Shown: piece after piece, positions 24,656-32,222 of the stretch | How the letters are laid out: each line of letters begins with the position of its first letter | How positions within the stretch are numbered: the first letter of the stretch is position 1 | Source of the DNA: Oscillospiraceae bacterium | GTDB taxonomy: Bacteria > Bacillota > Clostridia > Oscillospirales > CAG-272 | Length of the DNA stretch: 41,891 bases | Reading direction: 5' to 3' | Assembly: GCA_015064155.1 (NCBI GenBank) | Contig: SVST01000020.1 | Coordinates: 1-41,891 of the forward strand | The notes under the pieces: model-generated | Databases searched by the model: none | What the model saw: the letters and a program-made list of their open reading frames with translations, nothing else | Told to the model about the DNA's origin: nothing | Position numbers and translations under genes: made by a program

Positions 24656-24684
24656 ATTATAGCACAAATGCCGTGCGAAGTCAA
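24656..24684 (-). promoter_or_regulatory. Promoter for the NERD operon
   Basis: On the minus strand, TTGACT (24684-24679), 17 bp and TATAAT (24661-24656) lie 58 bp upstream of the NERD start codon. Confidence 0.85.
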
Positions 24685-24765
24685 CAACCGTAGCCCAAAA
24701 TCTCACAAGAGAGCAATAAAAACGGCAAAAATTACGAAAAAACAGATATTTTTTTCAAAAAGGTA

Positions 24766-24794
24766 TTGCATTTTTGAAAAAGTTGTGATATAAT
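24766..24794 (+). promoter_or_regulatory. tRNA-Trp promoter
   Basis: TTGCAT (24766-24771), 17 bp and TATAAT (24789-24794) lie 28 bp before the tRNA 5' end. Confidence 0.88.
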
Positions 24795-24822
24795 AACCGA
24801 CGTTGTAAAGAGATTTACACAT

Positions 24823-24898
24823 AGGGGTATAGCTCAGCTGGTAGAGTACCGGTCTCCAAAACCGTGGGTCGCGGGTTCGAATCCTCCTGCCCCTGCCA
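24823..24898 (+). tRNA. tRNA-Trp (anticodon CCA)
   Basis: This is a 76-nt tRNA with encoded CCA. The acceptor stem AGGGGTA pairs with TGCCCCT, the D arm is GCTC/GAGT, the anticodon loop CTCCAAA has CCA at 24856-24858, and the T loop is TTCGAAT. Overall sequence is close to the Bacillus tRNA-Trp I remember. Two pairs are imperfect: C27 against T43 in the anticodon stem and C50 against C64 in the T stem. The gene has its own promoter and terminator. Confidence 0.95.
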
Positions 24899-24900
24899 AG

Positions 24901-24934
24901 AAAAAAGCCATTCGCAAAAGCGAATGGCTTTTTT
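24901..24934 (+). terminator. tRNA-Trp terminator
   Basis: AAAAAAGCCATTCGC (24901-24915) and its inverse (24920-24934) form a perfect 15-bp stem with an AAAA loop, ending in TTTTTT, 2 nt after the tRNA CCA end. Confidence 0.92.
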
Positions 24935-24935
24935 C

Positions 24936-25131
24936 AGTGAAATTTGCCCTCCAGGCAAGTGAAATAGCTACGCTGTGAAATATTTGCTCCGCAAATGTGA
25001 ATTATTCGCTAACGCGAATGTGGGCAAATTTCATTTCACATCGAACAGAACCAAAGGCGGCGTGAGATATTTCACAATTTCCGCAAGGAAATTATTTCAC
25101 ATTCGGCACAAGCCGAATATTTCACTTGAAA
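24936..25131. repeat. Array of nested small hairpins separated by GTGAAAT / ATTTCAC
   Basis: This stretch is non-coding and highly structured. Small hairpins follow one another: TTTGCC/GGCAA, AGC/GCT, ATTTGC/GCAAAT, ATTCGC/GCGAAT, then AATTTCC/GGAAATT and ATTCGGC/GCCGAAT. In the left part they are separated by GTGAAAT-like words, and in the right part by the inverse ATTTCAC. As a result the halves can also pair with each other, for example TGAAATTTGCC (24938-24948) with GGCAAATTTCA (25023-25033). From memory, arrays of this kind occur upstream of four-helix-bundle (TIGR02436-type) genes in Clostridia, and a remnant of such a gene follows. An open frame across it is an artefact. Confidence 0.8.
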
Positions 25132-25154
25132 TACTAACGGTTTTATGGTACAAT
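25126..25154 (+). promoter_or_regulatory. Promoter for the four-helix-bundle remnant
   Basis: TTGAAA (25126-25131), 17 bp and TACAAT (25149-25154). The -35 box is the last word of the hairpin array (TTTCACTTGAAA). Confidence 0.65.
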
Positions 25155-25177
25155 AACGGCAGAAAGGCGGTTTGATT

Positions 25178-25348
25178 ATGGCGGAATCAAAACTTCGGGA
25201 TTTATCAACAGACTTCGCGGTTAAAGTGATCAAGATGTGTGACAGCATAAAAGGTCATAATACATCAATTTTGACAGTTCGGATAATTTTGGAAAAAAGA
25301 AAGGGTTATCTATTGATAAGTCTGTTTTCGAACAAATGTCGACCTTAA
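25178..25348 (+). pseudogene. Remnant of a four-helix-bundle (S23/IVP-like) protein gene
   Basis: An ATG with AAGGCGG upstream opens a 56-codon frame. The first 27 residues, MAESKLRDLSTDFAVKVIKM then CDSIKGH, match the conserved N-terminus of the four-helix-bundle family found as intervening-sequence proteins in 23S rRNA and distantly related to Avd of diversity-generating elements. After KGHNTS the sequence departs from the family (ILTVRIILEKRKGYLLISLF then SNKCRP) and stops; normal members have about 115-125 residues. It is best read as a 5' fragment joined to unrelated DNA by a deletion. Promoter and hairpin array are intact. Confidence 0.72.
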
Positions 25349-25433
25349 AGTATTTGTTTTTATAATCGCATCAAAGAAAGGATTGAGATCCACACCGACC
25401 CCCATACGTCCCCGAACCATCCTTTCGTCCGTC

Positions 25434-25473
25434 AAAAAGGAAAGTCGCTTGCAAGCAAGCGACTTTCCTTTTT
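25434..25473 (+). terminator. Strong terminator
   Basis: A perfect 19-bp stem (25434-25452 with 25455-25473), including GGAAAGTCGCTTGC and its inverse, has an AA loop and A/T-tracts at both ends, so it can work in either direction. It may be left from the gene that once followed the hairpin array. Confidence 0.88.
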
Positions 25474-25480
25474 GTATTAT

Positions 25481-25580
25481 TCATGATTCATTTTTCATCA
25501 TTCATTATTCATTTATCTCGCGCGACTTTTCTAATGAAGAATGAATAATGAATTCGCCGCAAGCGGCTAATGAATCATGA
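25481..25580. repeat. Nested palindromic element rich in ATTCATTATTCATT
   Basis: Outer arms TCATGATTCATT (25481-25492) and AATGAATCATGA (25569-25580) and inner arms TTCATTATTCATT (25501-25513) and AATGAATAATGAA (25540-25552) are perfect inverses. A GCCGC-AA-GCGGC hairpin (25556-25567) lies inside. The element could fold as a cruciform. No gene is present between 25349 and 25734; the rest of that stretch is AT-rich sequence up to the yicC promoter. Confidence 0.75.
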
Positions 25581-25670
25581 TAGTTGAGGTAGCTTTTCTC
25601 CCTTACGCAATTGGCTTTTCTTTTTGTATTTGTACGTTGAAAAAAGTTTTGAAAAAAGACGGCAAAGCGG

Positions 25671-25699
25671 TTGACTTTTTCAAAGAAATGGGTTAAAAT
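25671..25699 (+). promoter_or_regulatory. Promoter for the yicC-remA-gmk operon
   Basis: TTGACT (25671-25676), 17 bp and TAAAAT (25694-25699) lie 35 bp before the yicC start codon and head the long housekeeping operon. Confidence 0.82.
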
Positions 25700-25734
25700 A
25701 ATAATGAATAATTGTTTTTAGAGGAGGAACGTCC

Positions 25735-26622
25735 ATGATTCGCAGTATGACCGGCTTCGGAAGATGCCGCGAAACCGTAAACGGCTTGGATATCACCGTG
25801 GAAATCCGCGCGGTCAACAGCCGTTTTTTGGACTGTAACGTCAAGCTGCCCCGCGCCTTCGGGTACCTTGAGGAGCGCGTCAAGCCCTACCTGCAAGGTC
25901 TTGGCGTGGCACGCGGAAAGGTGGACGTCTGGATCGGAATCGACGTCTTGGATTCGGGCGACGTGGAAATCTCGCTCGACGACGGCTACCTGAAAGGGTA
26001 TCTCGGCGCACTGGCGCGCTTGCGTGACGAATACGGTCTTGCCGACGATATTTCGGTCATGAGCGTGGCGCGCAACAGCGAGATCTTTCTCGTCAACAAG
26101 CCCGCAGAGGACGTGGAGCGCGACTGGGCTTGCGTATCGGTCGTGCTGGAAAAAGCCGCCGCGGCGTTTCTTGCCGTACGCGAGCGCGAGGGTGCAAGCC
26201 TTGCCGCCGATATGCGCGCGAAGATCGCAGACATTCAAACGCTGGTTGCCGAAATCAAGGAACTCTCCGAGGTAGACGTTGCAACCTACCGCGACCGTCT
26301 TGCCGCACGCATCCGCGAGGCTCTTGCCGACAATCAGATCACACCCGACGAGTCGCGCCTCCTAACCGAATGCGCCATCCATGCCGACAAGGTCGCCGTG
26401 GACGAGGAGCTGGTTCGCCTTGGCAGTCACTTCGAGGCATTCGAGCAGATCCTTGCGGGAACCGAGCCGGTTGGCAGAAAGCTTGACTTCCTCTTGCAGG
26501 AAATGAACCGCGAGATCAACACGACCGGCTCTAAGTGCAACGATGCCAAGATCGCACGGCTTGTGGTTGAGGTCAAATGCACGCTGGAAAAGATCCGTGA
26601 GCAGATTCAAAATCTGGAGTAA
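25735..26622 (+). CDS. yicC: YicC/YloC family endoribonuclease
   Basis: This 295-residue protein begins with the family signature [10 protein letters not shown] and ends with the conserved [40 protein letters not shown]. YicC proteins are endoribonucleases; in E. coli YicC promotes degradation of the small RNA RyhB. Length is normal (about 290). The ribosome binding site is AGAGGAGG. It is the first gene of the block and is followed by remA, gmk and rpoZ, exactly as yloC in Bacillus subtilis. Confidence 0.95.
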   Translation: MIRSMTGFGRCRETVNGLDITVEIRAVNSRFLDCNVKLPRAFGYLEERVKPYLQGLGVARGKVDVWIGIDVLDSGDVEISLDDGYLKGYLGALARLRDEYGLADDISVMSVARNSEIFLVNKPAEDVERDWACVSVVLEKAAAAFLAVREREGASLAADMRAKIADIQTLVAEIKELSEVDVATYRDRLAARIREALADNQITPDESRLLTECAIHADKVAVDEELVRLGSHFEAFEQILAGTEPVGRKLDFLLQEMNREINTTGSKCNDAKIARLVVEVKCTLEKIREQIQNLE

Positions 26623-26657
26623 TCCGCACAGCGAGAATAAAGAGAGGTCAATCGATT

Positions 26658-26939
26658 ATGAAATTTATCAACGTCGGCTTTGGAAACATGGTGGCGGCTG
26701 ACCGCGTGGTCGCGCTCGCCAACCCCGATTCCGCCCCCATCAAACGCTTGATTCAGGATTCCAAGGATGACGGCAGAGCCATCGACGTCACCTGCGGAAG
26801 ACGCACCCGTGCCGTCATCATCACCGATTCCGAACACGTCATTCTTTCGGCAATCCAAACCGAAACCATTGCAAACCGCTTGGACAGCAGTGCGCAGGCT
26901 GAGGACGAGGACGAAATCGAGGTCACCGAGGAAGTATAA
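26658..26939 (+). CDS. remA: RemA/DUF370 family regulatory protein
   Basis: This 93-residue protein has the DUF370 core [30 protein letters not shown] and [26 protein letters not shown]. In Bacillus, RemA is a DNA-binding activator of matrix and osmoprotection genes. In non-biofilm Clostridia the gene is kept next to gmk and its targets are unknown. An acidic tail ([13 protein letters not shown]) extends past the family core. The ribosome binding site is AGAGAGG. Confidence 0.93.
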   Translation: MKFINVGFGNMVAADRVVALANPDSAPIKRLIQDSKDDGRAIDVTCGRRTRAVIITDSEHVILSAIQTETIANRLDSSAQAEDEDEIEVTEEV

Positions 26940-26979
26940 TATCCGGCGGCATCCGCCGAGTCAAAATGGAGAAATCATC

Positions 26980-27588
26980 GTGAAAAAAGGTCTATTGGTC
27001 GTGGTGTCGGGTCCCGCGGGAAGCGGAAAAGGCACCGTAAACGGAATGCTGCTGGAGTCCGAGGACTACGTATACTCGGTATCGGCAACCACGCGCGCAC
27101 CGCGCCCCGGAGAGGTGGACGGTGTCAACTACCACTTCATCAGCAAGGAGGAATTCCTCCGCCGCATCGATGCGGGAGAAATGCTGGAATATACCCAATA
27201 TTGCGGCAATTACTACGGAACCCCCCTCAAGGAAGCACTTGAAGTGCTTGAAAGCGGCAGAAACCTCTTGCTTGAAATTGAGGTCGAAGGCGCGCTCAAC
27301 GTCAAAAAGCTCTACCCCGAGGCGGTCCTGATCATGCTTCTGCCGCCGTCGTTTGCCATTCAGGAGGAGCGTTTGCGCGGTCGCGCAACCGAAACCGAAG
27401 AAAAAATTCTGGAGCGTCTGGAGCGCACCAAGGAGGAGCTGCTGACGCTTCCCAGCTACGATTACGTGGTGTATAACCACGATGGGGCCGCCGACCGTTG
27501 CGCAGATCAAATCCGCGCCATCGTGCTTGCCGAAAAAAGTGCCGTTTCCCGCCATCCCGCGGCAGCGGTGCAGTATTTTGAAAACTGA
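26980..27588 (+). CDS. gmk: Guanylate kinase
   Basis: This 202-residue guanylate kinase phosphorylates GMP to GDP with ATP. The P-loop GPAGSGKGT lies at 11-19. The GMP-binding region follows (SVSATTRAPRPGEVDGVNYHFIS), with the conserved EYTQYCGNYYGTP. The start is a GTG at 26980 after TGGAGA; the open frame extends upstream through remA in another frame, which is not real coding. A small GC-rich hairpin (CGGCGG/CCGCCG near 26944-26958) lies in the gap before it. It is co-transcribed with remA and rpoZ. Confidence 0.95.
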   Translation: MKKGLLVVVSGPAGSGKGTVNGMLLESEDYVYSVSATTRAPRPGEVDGVNYHFISKEEFLRRIDAGEMLEYTQYCGNYYGTPLKEALEVLESGRNLLLEIEVEGALNVKKLYPEAVLIMLLPPSFAIQEERLRGRATETEEKILERLERTKEELLTLPSYDYVVYNHDGAADRCADQIRAIVLAEKSAVSRHPAAAVQYFEN

Positions 27589-27630
27589 TCAAAATTTATA
27601 TTACATATTTTCTGAACAAGGAGAAACCCT

Positions 27631-27963
27631 ATGCTTTACCCTACCATTGAAGAGCTTACCCAAGGCAACAAGTACAATCGCTACGAGCTGGCACTCGCAA
27701 CCGCAAAGTGCGCCCGTTTGATTACCGACGAATACGTGCGTCAGCACGATGCCGCCGAGAAATCTCAAACCGGCAACAAGGAAACCGACCGTCCCATCAA
27801 CACCCTGATCGACCGCGAGCTGCGCGACGAAAAGGCGGTCAAGGTTGCCATCGGTCGCCTCCATCGCGGAAGCTACAGCATCGATTTGAACGCAGGTGAC
27901 GCAGCCCGGGAAGAGCCCGACGAAAAGTCCGAGCCCGAAACGGCTGAAGCCGACGCAGAATAA
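27631..27963 (+). CDS. rpoZ: RNA polymerase omega subunit
   Basis: This 110-residue protein has the omega core MLYPTIEELTQGNKYNRYELALATAKCARLI (helices near the N-terminus) and the later KAVKVAIGRL. Omega helps assemble beta-prime into RNA polymerase. A short acidic tail (about 90-110, EEPDEKSEPETAEADAE) follows the core. The insert around residues 38-55 is hydrophilic. It has a good AAGGAG site and follows gmk, the classical location. Confidence 0.87.
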   Translation: MLYPTIEELTQGNKYNRYELALATAKCARLITDEYVRQHDAAEKSQTGNKETDRPINTLIDRELRDEKAVKVAIGRLHRGSYSIDLNAGDAAREEPDEKSEPETAEADAE

Positions 27964-27968
27964 AAAAC

Positions 27969-30461
27969 GTGTCGGACCGAGTCGCGGGCGTTTGCCTGTT
28001 GGATAATCCCTTTCCGATCGACGGAATATACGATTACCGGATCCCCTCCGAGCTTGTCGAGGACGTGCGAGAGGGTATTTTCGTAACCGTCCCATTCGGC
28101 ACCGCCAATCACCGCCGCCTGGCACTGGTAAGAGAGGTGCGCGATCACTCAAAATATGCCGAGCTGAAAGCCATCCCCTCGGTATGTCCCGAACGACTCT
28201 CGCTTGATCGGGAAATGCTGGGGCTTTGCGATTTCATGAAGCTCCGCACGCTCTGCTCCACGGGAGATGCCGTACGGGCAATGATCCCCGCGGCGGCACT
28301 GTCGCGCCTGATTACCGTTTACAAGCCCGACCCGACGTTCACCCAAGCTCTGTCGGGGGAGCGCGAATCGTTGGAGCGTTCAATCCTTGAGTATATCCGT
28401 TCAAAAGGCGAAGTTTCCCACGAAGCGGTACGCACGCGCTTTGGAGCCATCGTTGAAACGCGGCTGCGCAGGCTTTGCGCACGCGGTGCGATTCAAAAGT
28501 CGGTGATCCTGAAGGAGGCTCCCGAGGAGCCCACCGAAAAGCTGTGGTCGTCTACGTACTCCTCCGAGGAGCTTTTGCGGCTGGCAAGCGGCGGCACGGT
28601 GAACGGAATCCGCGTTTCCTCGGTCAAGGGACGTGCGGTATTGGAGCTTTTGGCAAACAGCGAGGTTCCCTTGCGCAGCTCCGAGGTCTGCGAGCTGCTT
28701 TCGATCACGGAGGCACCCTTACAGACGCTTTGCGACAAGGGACTTCTGCAGCTTCACCGCCGCCGCGTTGACCGAAACCCCTACAAAACCGAAGAATTCG
28801 TCGGACAAACACCGCTGAATCTGAACGACGAGCAAGCAAGTGCCGTACAGACCCTCAAGGGTCTTTCCGACGCGCCCGAAGCCAAGGCGGCTCTGTTACA
28901 CGGTGTCACGGGAAGCGGAAAAACCGTGGTCATGACGGCTTTGATGGATCATCTCTTGGCACAAGGAAAGGGAGTGATCCTCCTGTTACCCGAAATCGCA
29001 CTGACACCGCAATCGGTTGCCATCTTCTGCCGACGCTACGGAAACCGCGTAGCCGTGATCCATTCGGGTCTTTCCGCGGGCGAGCGTTACGACGCTTACT
29101 GCCGCATCAAGGAGGGGCTTGCCGACGTGGTGATCGGTACCCGTTCGGCAGTCTTTTCTCCCGTTCAAAATCTCGGTGCCATTATCATCGACGAGGAGCA
29201 GGAGCATACCTATAAATCCGACCAAAATCCCAAATATCACGCGCGCGATATTGCGCGCTACCGTTGCGCCGCAAACAACGCGCTGATGCTGCTGGCATCG
29301 GCTACCCCCTCCCTGGAAAGCTATACGAAAGCACGGCAGGGCATCTACACGCTCGTCAAGCTGACGAAACGCTACGGAGGTGCGGTCCTTCCCCGCGTGG
29401 AAATTGCCGACCTGCGGCGCGAAGCCCGTATGGGCAACCTTTCCCCCATCGGTACCGAGCTTGCCGAGGAGCTGGTGGGAACGCTGCAGAAAAACGAACA
29501 AGCAGTACTCTTTCTGAACCGACGCGGCTACAACCATTTCGTGAGCTGCCGCAGCTGCGGTGAAGCCATCACGTGTCCGTCCTGCTCGGTTTCCATGACC
29601 TATCATACACGGCGCGGAACCTATTCCGAGGGCGATCTGGTTTGCCATTGGTGCGGCAAACGCTTGCCGCTGCCGCGCGTTTGTCCAGCTTGCGGCTCGG
29701 AGCATCTTTCGCGCATGGGCTTTGGCACGCAACGGGTGGAGGAGGAGCTTTCCGCGCTCTTGCCCGATGCAAAAATCATGCGCATGGACACCGACACCAC
29801 CGCCTCGAAGTTCGCTTACGATACCATGCTCTCCGACTTCCGCGCACACAAGGCAGACGTTCTCCTGGGCACGCAAATGGTAACCAAGGGGCACGATTTC
29901 CCCGACGTCACCTTAGTGGGAGTGTTGCTTGCCGACGCGTCGCTGTATCTCGACGACTACCGCGCGGCGGAGCGCACCTTCTCCATGCTCACGCAGGTGA
30001 TCGGTCGCGCAGGAAGACGCGGAGAAAAGCCGGGACTTGCGGTCATTCAAACCAACAACCCCGACAGCGAGATCATCCGACTTGCCTCCCGGCAGGACTA
30101 CGAGGGCTTTTACGAGCGCGAGATCGAATTGCGCCGCCTGTTGGTCTTCCCGCCCTTTTGCGACATCGCACTGATCACGCTCAGCTCGCACTTGGAGCAG
30201 GAGCTTTTGCGCGCGGTGCCTCTCTTTGCAAGGGAGCTCAAGGAGCTTTCCGAGGGCGAATACCGCGACGTGCCGCTGATTACGTTCGGTCCCTTTGAAG
30301 CCCCCGTTTACCGCGTGGACAACAAATACCGCATGCGCATGGTGCTCAAATGCAAGCTGGGTCAACGCACGCTTTCCATGCTTGCCGAGCTGCTTTGTAA
30401 ATTCCCTATGCTCATGAAAAAAATAACGGTGAGCATCGATCTCAATCCCTCAACGCTCTGA
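27969..30461 (+). CDS. priA: Primosomal protein N' (replication restart helicase PriA)
   Basis: This 830-residue helicase restarts replication at collapsed forks. It has the N-terminal 3'-end-binding domain (about 1-110), a winged-helix region, Walker A GVTGSGKT (312-319) and Walker B DEEQ (408-411; DEEH in many relatives). The zinc-binding cysteine-rich region contains CRSCGEAITCPSC and CHWCGKRLPLPRVCPACG, and RAGRRGEKPG forms motif VI. The start is GTG 5 nt after rpoZ, with no evident ribosome binding site of its own, so it is probably coupled. In B. subtilis coaBC lies between rpoZ and priA; here it does not. Confidence 0.96.
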   Translation: MSDRVAGVCLLDNPFPIDGIYDYRIPSELVEDVREGIFVTVPFGTANHRRLALVREVRDHSKYAELKAIPSVCPERLSLDREMLGLCDFMKLRTLCSTGDAVRAMIPAAALSRLITVYKPDPTFTQALSGERESLERSILEYIRSKGEVSHEAVRTRFGAIVETRLRRLCARGAIQKSVILKEAPEEPTEKLWSSTYSSEELLRLASGGTVNGIRVSSVKGRAVLELLANSEVPLRSSEVCELLSITEAPLQTLCDKGLLQLHRRRVDRNPYKTEEFVGQTPLNLNDEQASAVQTLKGLSDAPEAKAALLHGVTGSGKTVVMTALMDHLLAQGKGVILLLPEIALTPQSVAIFCRRYGNRVAVIHSGLSAGERYDAYCRIKEGLADVVIGTRSAVFSPVQNLGAIIIDEEQEHTYKSDQNPKYHARDIARYRCAANNALMLLASATPSLESYTKARQGIYTLVKLTKRYGGAVLPRVEIADLRREARMGNLSPIGTELAEELVGTLQKNEQAVLFLNRRGYNHFVSCRSCGEAITCPSCSVSMTYHTRRGTYSEGDLVCHWCGKRLPLPRVCPACGSEHLSRMGFGTQRVEEELSALLPDAKIMRMDTDTTASKFAYDTMLSDFRAHKADVLLGTQMVTKGHDFPDVTLVGVLLADASLYLDDYRAAERTFSMLTQVIGRAGRRGEKPGLAVIQTNNPDSEIIRLASRQDYEGFYEREIELRRLLVFPPFCDIALITLSSHLEQELLRAVPLFARELKELSEGEYRDVPLITFGPFEAPVYRVDNKYRMRMVLKCKLGQRTLSMLAELLCKFPMLMKKITVSIDLNPSTL

Positions 30462-30554
30462 ACCGTTCGTTTATATTCAATTTACATATCCGTGGTATGA
30501 TAGAGATCAATCGGTCATACCGCAACGCTGCCGCTTTGGCAATCGGAGGTTTTT

Positions 30555-31007
30555 ATGGCAAAACTGAAAATTGTAAAAATTGGGGACGACACGCTCCGAA
30601 AGGTCTCTCGTCCCGTAGACGCGATCACGCCGCGTATCCTGACGTTGCTTGACGACATGATTGAAACCATGCACGATGCCGACGGTTGCGGTCTTGCCGC
30701 ACCGCAGGTAGGCGTTCTGCGCCGCATCGTGGTGGTGGAGGTCGAGCCGGGACAGACCATTGAGCTGATCAACCCCAAAATCGTTGCCTACGCAGGCGAA
30801 CAGCAGGCGGAAGAGGGATGCCTTTCGATCCCCGGCAGATGGGGTATTACCAAGCGTCCCAAGCACGTGACGGTACGCGCCACCAACCGCAAGGGAGAAG
30901 TCTTTGAGGTTAGCGGAAGCGACCTGTTGGCACGCGCTCTCTGTCACGAAATCGACCATCTGGACGGAAAAATGTTTATCGACTGCATGATAGAGGAGCT
31001 GAAATGA
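30555..31007 (+). CDS. def: Peptide deformylase
   Basis: This 150-residue metalloenzyme removes the formyl group from nascent proteins. All three motifs are present: GCGLAAPQVG (44-53), EEGCLSIPG (87-95, Cys89 as metal ligand) and HEIDHLDG (131-138, His131 and His135 as ligands, Glu132 as base). It is a type I-like short form without extension. The ribosome binding site is ATCGGAGG. The 93-bp gap before it has no clear promoter, so it is probably read through from priA. Its stop overlaps the start of fmt. Confidence 0.96.
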   Translation: MAKLKIVKIGDDTLRKVSRPVDAITPRILTLLDDMIETMHDADGCGLAAPQVGVLRRIVVVEVEPGQTIELINPKIVAYAGEQQAEEGCLSIPGRWGITKRPKHVTVRATNRKGEVFEVSGSDLLARALCHEIDHLDGKMFIDCMIEELK

Positions 31008-31942
31008 TGCGCATACTGTTTATGGGAACCCCCGATTTCGCGCTGTTTTCGTTGCGCGCGATGGTCGAAGCGGGCGAAAACATCATCGGTGTCATCACCC
31101 AGCCCGACAAGCCCAAGGGACGCGGCTACGCACTCCTGCCGCCGCCCGTCAAGGTGTATGCAGAACAGCAAGGCATTCCCGTTTACCAGCCCAACACCCT
31201 GCGCGGTGACGAGTTCCAAGCCTTCCTTGAGGAGCAAGCCCCCGACCTCATCGTTGTGGTGGCTTACGGAAAGATCCTGCCGCAAAACGTGCTGGATTTC
31301 CCGCGCTTCGGCTGTATCAACATACACGGCTCTCTCTTGCCCGAATACCGCGGTGCGGCACCGATGCAGCGTGCCGTGATGGACGGAAAAACCAAAAGCG
31401 GTATCACGACCATTCTCATGGATGCGGGCATCGACACGGGCGATATGCTGCTCACGGGCGAAATCGATATTTCGGAAGCCGACAATTTTGAAACGGTACA
31501 CGACAAGCTGGGGGCTTGTGGTGCCGAGGTGATGCTCCGCACGCTGGACGCACTGAAAGCCGGGACGCTGACTCGTGTCAAGCAAGATCATTCCCGCGCC
31601 ACCTATGCCGCGAAAATCGAAAAAGCCGACTGCCTGATCGATTTTTCAAGATCCGCCGCCGAGGTGCATAACCAAATCCGCGGACTTTCGCCCATTCCCC
31701 TCGCCTTTACGCACACCGCCGACGGAAAAATGCTCAAAGTCATCGCCTCCGAGGTCGCTGACCGTACCGCACCGCACACCGCCGTCGGTGAAGTCCTCTC
31801 CCTGCAAAACGGAAAAATTACGGTTGCCTGCGCCATCGGTGCCGTCAACCTCCTCACCGTCCTCCCCGAAGGCAAAAAACGAATGCCCGCCGCCGACTTC
31901 ATCAACGGCAGAAAAGTTCAGCTCGGTGACGTGTTGAATTAA
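31004..31942 (+). CDS. fmt: Methionyl-tRNA formyltransferase
   Basis: This 312-residue enzyme formylates initiator Met-tRNA using 10-formyl-THF. It has the N-terminal RILFMGTPDFA, the catalytic Asn106 and His108 in NIHGSLLPEYRGAAP, and the C-terminal tRNA-binding domain (about 205-312, RGLSPIPLAFT onward). The ATG at 31004 overlaps the def stop (ATGATG), with GAGGAG upstream; the second ATG at 31007 is possible. Def and fmt act on the same formyl group and are usually adjacent. Confidence 0.96.
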   Translation: MMRILFMGTPDFALFSLRAMVEAGENIIGVITQPDKPKGRGYALLPPPVKVYAEQQGIPVYQPNTLRGDEFQAFLEEQAPDLIVVVAYGKILPQNVLDFPRFGCINIHGSLLPEYRGAAPMQRAVMDGKTKSGITTILMDAGIDTGDMLLTGEIDISEADNFETVHDKLGACGAEVMLRTLDALKAGTLTRVKQDHSRATYAAKIEKADCLIDFSRSAAEVHNQIRGLSPIPLAFTHTADGKMLKVIASEVADRTAPHTAVGEVLSLQNGKITVACAIGAVNLLTVLPEGKKRMPAADFINGRKVQLGDVLN

Positions 31943-31957
31943 AGGGATAGATTTTTT

Positions 31958-32112
31958 GGGGGAGAAACTTTTTGAAAAAAGTTTCTCCCCCATACCCCCT
32001 CTTCAAAAACTTTCACAGCATTTTTATTACGTGAGAGTGTTCGTTTCTCGTGTCGGACGTTCGGTGCTGCCGACAGTTTTCAGGTACCACCACCCTGAAA
32101 ACTCTGCCGAGG
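31958..32112. repeat. Composite intergenic repeat, copy C
   Basis: This repeat lies in the tandem gap between fmt and the zinc protease gene. It has a 16-bp hairpin (31958-31973 with 31976-31991), then the core CTTTCACAGCATTTTT at 32010-32025 and GTGAGAGTG. TGTCGG (32051-32056) and CCGACA (32070-32075) pair. A stem GTTTTCAGG (32076-32084) and CCTGAAAAC (32094-32102) surrounds loop TACCACCAC. Compared with copies B and D the arms differ, but pairing is kept. The hairpin may end the fmt transcript. From 32113 to 32222 I see no gene and no clear promoter. Confidence 0.88.
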
Positions 32113-32222
32113 AAAGCAACATTTCCACAAAAATGTGTGGGTATCATCATGCGCCCGGGGCGCAATTCATGCACCGTCCCCTATTAAGCAAATAAACACA
32201 AACCAAACAAGGAGTACCTATC

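Noticed and set aside
24936-25131. Possible CRISPR array
   Set aside because: Repeated words are only about 7 nt, the separators are themselves hairpins, and no cas genes are present.
24975-25175. Small protein of 66 residues across the hairpin array
   Set aside because: The frame is a by-product of the repeated words, with no ribosome binding site.
25178-25348. Avd component of a diversity-generating retroelement
   Set aside because: Only the first 27 residues match the four-helix-bundle family and there is no reverse transcriptase or variable/template repeat pair in the window.
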